Source of the DNA: Gammaproteobacteria bacterium | GTDB taxonomy: Bacteria; Pseudomonadota; Gammaproteobacteria; UBA9214 | Reading direction: 5' to 3' | Assembly (NCBI GenBank): GCA_029864225.1 | Contig: JAOTTU010000060.1 | Location: forward strand, 1-11,174 | Length of the DNA stretch: 11,174 nucleotides | Part shown: positions 6,630-11,174 of the stretch, piece by piece | Layout: every line of letters begins with the position of its first letter | Position numbering within the stretch: the stretch's first letter is position 1 | Notes under the pieces: generated by a model | The model's input: the letters and a program-made list of their open reading frames with translations, nothing else | The model's database searches: none | Told to the model about the DNA's origin: nothing | Translations under genes and position numbers: made by a program

Positions 6630-8008
6630 CCAGCAAGCTGCGCAACCGCCTCACTGCACGCAACCACACAATTGATGACGCCGAGCTCGCGCGACTGCGG
6701 CGCGACGATGCCGGGTTCATATCGGATGTCAATGCTGCAGTGCTGATCGGGGCCAGCCGCAGCAGCCACTTGATACTGGCAACCACAGCGCTGTTCTTTT
6801 TCGTGGCACTGATTTGGGCCGCGAATGCAAACCTCGATGAAGTCACCCGGGGCGAAGGCAAGGTTATTCCTTCAGACAAGATTCAGGTCATCCAGAACCT
6901 CGAAGGGGGCATCCTGAGTGAGATCCTTGTCGAAGAAGGCGAGCTGGTCGAGAAAGGCCAGCCACTGTTACGCCTCGACGACACCCGATTCTCATCCACC
7001 TACCGCGAGACATGGCTCAAGTACCTAGACCTGCTGGCCAAATCCGCCCGCCTGAAAGCGGAGGCGCAGGGCAAGCCACTGCAGATGCCCGAACAGGTCT
7101 GGAAGGAACACGAGGGACTGGCCAGAAACGAGGTTGCCCTGTTCGAATCAAGAAGCAATGAACTGGATTCGAATCTGGGTATCCTCAAGGAGCAAGAGGG
7201 CCAGACCCGGCAGGAACTGGCGGAACTGCATGCACGGAAGGATAAGATTGCCCGCAGTTACGCCTTGCTGAAGCAGGAACTGGACATGTCCGCACCGCTT
7301 GCTGCGGAAGGCGCCATATCCGAAGTCGAGATCCTGCGTCTCAAACGCTCGGCCAACGACCTCAGGGGGGAACTCGAGGGCACCCAGCTGGCGATCCCGA
7401 GGCTGGAGTCTGTCCTCGAGGAGATGGGCAGCAAGATCGAGGACCTGGAGATCAGTTTCCGGACCCAGGCACGCAGCGAACTGAACGAAGTCGAGGCAGA
7501 ACTCTCCGGTGTCGAAGAAGCCCTGCACAGCCAGGAAGACCGGGTTAGCCGGACCCTGGTCCGTTCCCCCGTCAGGGGCGCGGTGAAACAGATCAAGGTC
7601 GCCACCATCGGCGGGGTCATCCAGCCCGGGATGGATCTGCTCGAAATCGTCCCCCTGGAAGGCACCCTGCTGGTCGAGGCCCACGTGCGTCCGGCCGATA
7701 TCGCCTTTCTGCGGCCCGACCAGGTCGCCCAGGTCAAGCTGACTGCTTACGATTACGCCATCTACGGCGGAATTCCCGCTAAACTCGAGCACATCAGCGC
7801 CGATACCATCACTGATGAACGCGGCGACAGTTTCTTTCTGATCAAGGTGAGGACCGACAGGAACTACCTCGGACCGGAAGGAAATCCGCTCAAGATCATC
7901 CCTGGCATGACCGCTGTTGTCGATGTCATGACAGGTAAAAAGACCGTACTCGACTACCTGTTGAAGCCGGTTCTCAGGGCCCGGGAAATGGCCCTCAGGG
8001 AAAAGTGA
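6626..8008 (+). CDS. lapC: LapC-type membrane fusion protein (HlyD family)
   Basis: This is the periplasmic adaptor that links the ABC transporter to the outer-membrane channel (460 residues). A short cytoplasmic N-terminus (1-47) is followed by one membrane helix (about 48-66). The HlyD-family start of the periplasmic part is GEGKVIPSDKIQVIQNLEGG (about 76-95), leading into a split lipoyl/beta-barrel segment with VEEGELVEKGQPLLRLDD. A long Glu/Leu/Arg-rich coiled coil spans about 125-310. The returning lipoyl motif is VRSPVRGAVKQIKVATIGGVIQPG, followed by a beta-barrel with VKLTAYDYAIYGGI and the C-terminal block IIPGMTAVVDVMTGKKTVLDYLLKPV, typical of type I secretion adaptors. The start overlaps the lapB stop by 4 nt, so translational coupling is likely. 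The same kind of overlap joins its stop to the next gene. Confidence 0.93.
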   Translation: MTSKLRNRLTARNHTIDDAELARLRRDDAGFISDVNAAVLIGASRSSHLILATTALFFFVALIWAANANLDEVTRGEGKVIPSDKIQVIQNLEGGILSEILVEEGELVEKGQPLLRLDDTRFSSTYRETWLKYLDLLAKSARLKAEAQGKPLQMPEQVWKEHEGLARNEVALFESRSNELDSNLGILKEQEGQTRQELAELHARKDKIARSYALLKQELDMSAPLAAEGAISEVEILRLKRSANDLRGELEGTQLAIPRLESVLEEMGSKIEDLEISFRTQARSELNEVEAELSGVEEALHSQEDRVSRTLVRSPVRGAVKQIKVATIGGVIQPGMDLLEIVPLEGTLLVEAHVRPADIAFLRPDQVAQVKLTAYDYAIYGGIPAKLEHISADTITDERGDSFFLIKVRTDRNYLGPEGNPLKIIPGMTAVVDVMTGKKTVLDYLLKPVLRAREMALREK

Positions 8009-8694
8009 ATTGGAAAGGATCTCGGTGTAACAAGACCATGTCTAGCGAAGTGCAGGAAACAACGGTTCGGGTATTGGTCGCCAGTGACGATCAGGCCCTC
8101 ACGACCAGAATGGCCGGCATTCTGGAAGCGACCTGTTCCCTGTCCGATGCCCGTAGCTGGGTGGAGGCACTGGAGTCAATCCGCCGCCACCAGCAGCACA
8201 TCCTGCTGCTCGACCCGGGGCTGATCCAGGACACGCCGAAGCAATCCGTTGCCGAGGTCTCGGCAGAATCGCCGGACACCCAGATCATGATCATTGAAGT
8301 ACCCTCAAGGCCCGGGATCGACCAGATCGCGTTCTTCAATGCCGGGGTGCATGGATTCTGCAAGGATGATATCCCCCCGACCCTGCTGAAAAAGGCGGTA
8401 AACGCTGTTCTCAAGGGGGAACTGTGGATGCCGCGTAGTCTGATCACGCGCATCGTCGACGACTACGCCCGCAACCGGCGGCCGTCCTCACAAACTGACA
8501 AGTCGGTGAATTGCCTCACACCCAGGGAGCTCGAAGTGGCACGCATGGTCCACAAGGGTGGCAACAACAAAACGATTGCCAGGAACCTCAATATCTCGGA
8601 ACGCACCGTTAAGTCACACCTCAGCGCCATCTTCCGCAAACTCAATATCGAGAACCGGCTGCACCTTGCCTTGTATTTCAATGAAATTGCTTGA
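8005..8694 (+). CDS. LuxR/NarL-type response regulator in the secretion operon
   Basis: This is a DNA-binding regulator of 229 residues from GTG 8005. An N-terminal receiver-like domain (about 20-145) is followed by a LuxR/GerE helix-turn-helix (about 169-225). The output domain is canonical: LTPRELEVARMVHKGGNNKTIARNL, then SERTVKSHLSAIFRKL. The receiver is partly degenerate. Asp70 (ILLLDPG) sits at the phosphoacceptor position and an acidic pair survives shifted as SDDQ, but the Thr/Ser strand reads IMIIEVP and the Lys region (GFCKDD) aligns poorly. Phosphorylation is therefore uncertain. GTG 8005 overlaps the lapC stop (GTGA) and has AGGGA just upstream; ATG 8038 would give a 218-residue protein but lacks a visible ribosome binding site. 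It sits between lapC and lapE with no histidine kinase in the window. Its receiver resembles that of the orphan protein at 370-858. Likely targets are the lap genes themselves, which is inference. Confidence 0.88.
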   Translation: MNWKGSRCNKTMSSEVQETTVRVLVASDDQALTTRMAGILEATCSLSDARSWVEALESIRRHQQHILLLDPGLIQDTPKQSVAEVSAESPDTQIMIIEVPSRPGIDQIAFFNAGVHGFCKDDIPPTLLKKAVNAVLKGELWMPRSLITRIVDDYARNRRPSSQTDKSVNCLTPRELEVARMVHKGGNNKTIARNLNISERTVKSHLSAIFRKLNIENRLHLALYFNEIA

Positions 8695-8769
8695 AATCTC
8701 GGCAGAAATTGAGGAAACTCATCGGGTTTACCAGTACCAATCCAATCGCTTAACAGGGGAGTGTCTGCG
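8695..8769 (+). promoter_or_regulatory. lapE upstream region with motif shared with the lapG upstream region
   Basis: This 75-bp gap between the LuxR-type regulator and lapE contains GTACCAATCCAATCG at 8734-8748. The same sequence with one extra ATCC unit occurs at 925-943, upstream of lapG. It could be an operator for a separate lapE promoter. A strong ribosome binding site, AGGGGA at 8755-8760, lies 9 nt before the chosen lapE ATG. No clear -10/-35 pair was found. Confidence 0.35.
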
Positions 8770-10137
8770 ATGCGCAAGAAAACGGTAATCACCAGTCTGA
8801 TAGCCGTCCAATGGATGTTCGCTACAACCGGTGTTTCGGCCCAATCCCTCTCGGATGTTGTTCGGGAAACCCTGACCACCAATCCCGATGTGCAGATTGC
8901 CATCAGCCAGCGCAACGCGGTAGAACAGGAAATGCTGCAGGCCAAGGCCGGTTTCTTCCCCTCTGCCGACATCAACGTCGGCCACGGCTGGGAGACCAGC
9001 AATAATCCGACAACGCGTGGCCGCGGTGATGGCACCAGCAACCTTGACCGCAGCGAGGCCGAGATCACCATCCGGCAGCTGCTGTTTGACGGTTTTGCCA
9101 CGGAAAGCGAGTTCGACCGCCAGCGGGCACGCGTCAATTCACGCGCCTACAGCACCTTCGGGACCTCGGAGGTCATCGCACTGAAGGCAATCGAGGCCTA
9201 TCTCGATGTCCTGCGCCAGCAACAGCTGGTCATATTTGCACAGGAGAACCTGGCCGCCCACCAGAAGACCCATGATCAGATCAGCAAGCGCAGCGAGCGC
9301 GGCGTCGGACGCCAGTCAGATGCGCAGCAGACACTGGGCCGACTTGCCCTGGCACGTACCAACCTGTTGGCCGAGGAAAACAATCTGCGCGATGCGATGA
9401 TCAGTTTTGAACGCATCGTGGGCAAACAGCCCGCGGATCTGTCCGAACCCCCCGCTATCGATGACCTGCTCCCCGCGAGCCTGGAGGATGCCATCGCCAT
9501 GGCGCTGGCGAACCACCCGACACTGAAATCCGCCGAGGCCGATGTGGAGGCCGCGCGCATGCAACAGAAGGCTGCCAAGGCGCTGTTCTACCCGCGCTTC
9601 CACCTGGAGGTGAGCGGATCGGAAAACGACGACCTGGACGGGATACCCGGCCCCAACCGGGACGGCCAGATCATGGTACGCGGCCGCTATAATCTCAAGG
9701 GCGGCAAGGACATGGCGCGCCGTGAGGAGACCGTCCACTTGCTGACCGAGGCCGTCGAGGTGAAGAACAACACCCGCCGGCAGGTCATCGAAAGTATTCA
9801 GCTCTCCTGGCATGCCTATCAGACGGCCAAGCAGCAGCTGGAAAACTTCAGGATTCACGTGGATGCAAGCCAGAATGCGCGCGACGCCTACAAAAAGCAG
9901 TTCAATATCGGCGCGCGCACACTCCTGGACTTGCTGGACTCCGAGAACGAACTCTTCACGGCGCGCATCGATCACGCCAACAGCATCAATGCGCTGACCT
10001 TTGCGACCTACAGGATTCTCGCAGGTACCGGCCAGCTGCTGCAGACACTGGGAGTAGCACCACCCGAGGAGATTGCGACGGTGTCCAAGGATCAGCCGGT
10101 GTACAAGCTGCCCGCGTTATACGACATCCTCAAGTAG
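8770..10137 (+). CDS. lapE: LapE/TolC-type outer-membrane channel of type I secretion
   Basis: This TolC-family outer-membrane factor (455 residues) would complete the exporter and provide the pore in which the adhesin retention module lodges. ATG 8770 is chosen because AGGGGA lies 9 nt upstream; the GTG at 8761 directly abuts that site. A signal peptide is clear: MRKKTV, a hydrophobic core and a VSA/Q cleavage near residue 24. The body shows the two repeated halves of TolC proteins, each with an alpha-helical run. The first starts SLSDVVRETLTTNPDVQIA and the second SLEDAIAMALANHPTLKSAEADVEAAR (about residues 235-265). Family motifs include ATESEFDRQRARV, IEAYLDVLRQQ and, near the end, QFNIGARTLLDLLDSENELFTAR. 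It is the last gene of the secretion cluster, 75 bp after the regulator. Length is normal. Confidence 0.93.
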   Translation: MRKKTVITSLIAVQWMFATTGVSAQSLSDVVRETLTTNPDVQIAISQRNAVEQEMLQAKAGFFPSADINVGHGWETSNNPTTRGRGDGTSNLDRSEAEITIRQLLFDGFATESEFDRQRARVNSRAYSTFGTSEVIALKAIEAYLDVLRQQQLVIFAQENLAAHQKTHDQISKRSERGVGRQSDAQQTLGRLALARTNLLAEENNLRDAMISFERIVGKQPADLSEPPAIDDLLPASLEDAIAMALANHPTLKSAEADVEAARMQQKAAKALFYPRFHLEVSGSENDDLDGIPGPNRDGQIMVRGRYNLKGGKDMARREETVHLLTEAVEVKNNTRRQVIESIQLSWHAYQTAKQQLENFRIHVDASQNARDAYKKQFNIGARTLLDLLDSENELFTARIDHANSINALTFATYRILAGTGQLLQTLGVAPPEEIATVSKDQPVYKLPALYDILK

Positions 10138-10265
10138 ACAGCGCATCAAGCATAGTGGTCAGCGGCCTTAGTTGCGGCCGCCGGCTGTTTCCCGTCTCCT
10201 GAGCAGCCCTTCCAGCAACCGTACGGCTTTATTTAATCCCCCAAGGACTATACGATCGGGTTCTG
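10138..10265 (+). other. Intergenic region after lapE, weak hairpin only
   Basis: This 128-bp gap lies between lapE and the antiporter gene. A GCGGCC/GGCCGC stem (10162-10167 and 10176-10181) with an 8-base loop could mark the end of the lap transcript. No T-run follows, so it is not a standard intrinsic terminator. No promoter for the next gene could be assigned. Confidence 0.3.
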
Positions 10266-11174
10266 ATGCACGATGACCCGATTATATTCTCGATATTCCT
10301 GATCTTCACCGGCGCGGCCATCTTCGCCGCTATTGCATTATTTGCCCGTCAATCGCTGCTCGTTGCCTATATCCTGCTAGGCGGTCTGGCCGGACCCTGG
10401 GGATTCAAACTGGTACACGAGCCCTCCACCATTCAGCAGATCGGGCATATCGGAATCATCTTCCTGCTGTTCCTGCTCGGGCTTAACCTGCAGCCGGCAC
10501 AACTGGTCAGAATGCTGCGTGAGGCGGTGCTGGTCACCGTTGTCAGTTCACTCGCCTTCGGCGCCACCGGCACGCTGATCGGGCTGGGCTTCGGATTCAG
10601 CCTGCGCGAGAGCCTTATCATCGGTTCTGTCATGATGTTCTCCAGCACCATCATCGGACTGAAGCTGCTGCCGACAACCGCCCTCCACCACCGTCACGTC
10701 GGCCAGGTGATGATCAGTATCCTGTTGTTACAGGATATATTCGCCATCGCGATCCTGATGTTCCTGGAGGGCATGTCGACTGCGGGCATGGAGTGGGGCA
10801 CGATCGCCACCTTTGCCATCGCCGTTCCCCTGCTGGTGCTGGTGTCCTTCCTGTTCGAACGTTATGTCCTGTTACCGCTGATGCGGCGCTTCGACACCAT
10901 CCAGGAGTACGTCTTCCTGGCCGCAATCGGCTGGTGCCTCGGCATGGCACAATTGGCGGAGACCCTCGGGATCTCCTATGAGATCGGTGCCTTTATCGCC
11001 GGGGTCTCCATGGCAACCAACCCGATAGCGCGGTTCATCGCCGAGAGTTTCAAACCCTTGCGGGATTTCTTCCTGATCATGTTCTTTTTCTCGCTGGGGG
11101 CAGGCTTCGATGTACGCATCCTCCCGGATGTGTTCCTGCCGGCCACGCTCCTGGCCGCACTGATGCTGCTATTC
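10266..11174 (+). CDS. Kef-type (CPA2) cation:proton antiporter, N-terminal part
   Basis: This is a polytopic inner-membrane protein, open at the right edge after 303 codons. It begins MHDDPIIFSIFLIFTG and consists of repeated hydrophobic helices. Features of the Kef/CPA2 monovalent cation:proton antiporter family are visible: FLLFLLGLNLQPAQLVRML (about 72-90), SSTIIGLKLLPTT (about 124-136), ILLLQDIFAIAIL (about 152-164) and the block YEIGAFIAGVSMATNPIARF (about 239-258), followed by FKPLRDFFLIMFFFSLGAGFD. The ATG lacks a strong ribosome binding site; no other start is seen close upstream in frame. The transported ion and any C-terminal nucleotide-binding (RCK/TrkA-N) domain cannot be judged because the end is missing. 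It lies 128 bp after lapE on the same strand, and I see no reason to link it to adhesin export. Confidence 0.85.
   Translation, partial: MHDDPIIFSIFLIFTGAAIFAAIALFARQSLLVAYILLGGLAGPWGFKLVHEPSTIQQIGHIGIIFLLFLLGLNLQPAQLVRMLREAVLVTVVSSLAFGATGTLIGLGFGFSLRESLIIGSVMMFSSTIIGLKLLPTTALHHRHVGQVMISILLLQDIFAIAILMFLEGMSTAGMEWGTIATFAIAVPLLVLVSFLFERYVLLPLMRRFDTIQEYVFLAAIGWCLGMAQLAETLGISYEIGAFIAGVSMATNPIARFIAESFKPLRDFFLIMFFFSLGAGFDVRILPDVFLPATLLAALMLLF

Noticed and set aside
7148..7792. Minus-strand reading frame (214 codons) inside lapC
   Set aside because: It lies opposite the coiled-coil and barrel part of lapC, with no domain and no ribosome binding site noticed. It is a shadow frame.
1..11174. CRISPR arrays, tRNA or rRNA genes, insertion sequences
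   Set aside because: Reading through all intergenic regions showed no regular repeat-spacer pattern, tRNA-like folds, transposase frames or terminal inverted repeats.

Overview
The window carries a nearly complete Lap-type system for c-di-GMP-controlled retention and release of a giant surface adhesin, together with the type I secretion apparatus that would export it. Base composition is moderately high in G+C. The set of families (LapD, LapG, a LapB/LapC/LapE-type exporter, a small 'tryptophan synthase beta-like' protein and a Kef-type antiporter) points to a gammaproteobacterium. I cannot name a genus from sequence alone.

Layout: (i) 1-224, minus strand: the first 74 codons of a protein with the N-terminal retention module of LapA-like giant adhesins; the rest lies beyond the left edge. 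(ii) 370-858, minus strand: a stand-alone, degenerate response-regulator receiver without a DNA-binding domain, upstream of and codirectional with the adhesin. (iii) 1006-3894, plus strand: lapG (periplasmic cysteine protease) and lapD (inner-membrane c-di-GMP receptor with degenerate GGDEF and EAL domains). (iv) 3913-4233, minus strand: a small conserved hypothetical protein, convergent with lapD. (v) 4455-10137, plus strand: lapB (ABC transporter), lapC (membrane fusion protein), a LuxR/NarL-type regulator and lapE (TolC-like outer-membrane protein). lapB, lapC and the regulator overlap by 4 nt at each junction; lapE follows after 75 bp. (vi) 10266 to the right edge, plus strand: the first 303 codons of a Kef-type (CPA2) cation:proton antiporter, probably unrelated.

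How the parts fit, from the Pseudomonas fluorescens Lap paradigm: LapB-LapC-LapE exports the adhesin and the N-terminal retention module holds it at the cell surface. When c-di-GMP is high, LapD binds it through the dead EAL domain and sequesters LapG through its periplasmic domain. When c-di-GMP falls, LapG is freed and clips the adhesin behind the retention module, releasing the cell.

Less standard here are the two receiver-containing proteins. One has a LuxR-type DNA-binding domain and sits inside the secretion operon; the other lacks any output domain and sits upstream of the adhesin. Both have non-canonical receiver active sites. Short shared sequence motifs occur in three intergenic regions: upstream of the adhesin, between the orphan receiver and lapG, and upstream of lapE. 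They suggest a dedicated transcriptional circuit layered on the c-di-GMP switch. That circuit is inference.

No RNA genes, CRISPR arrays or insertion sequences were seen.
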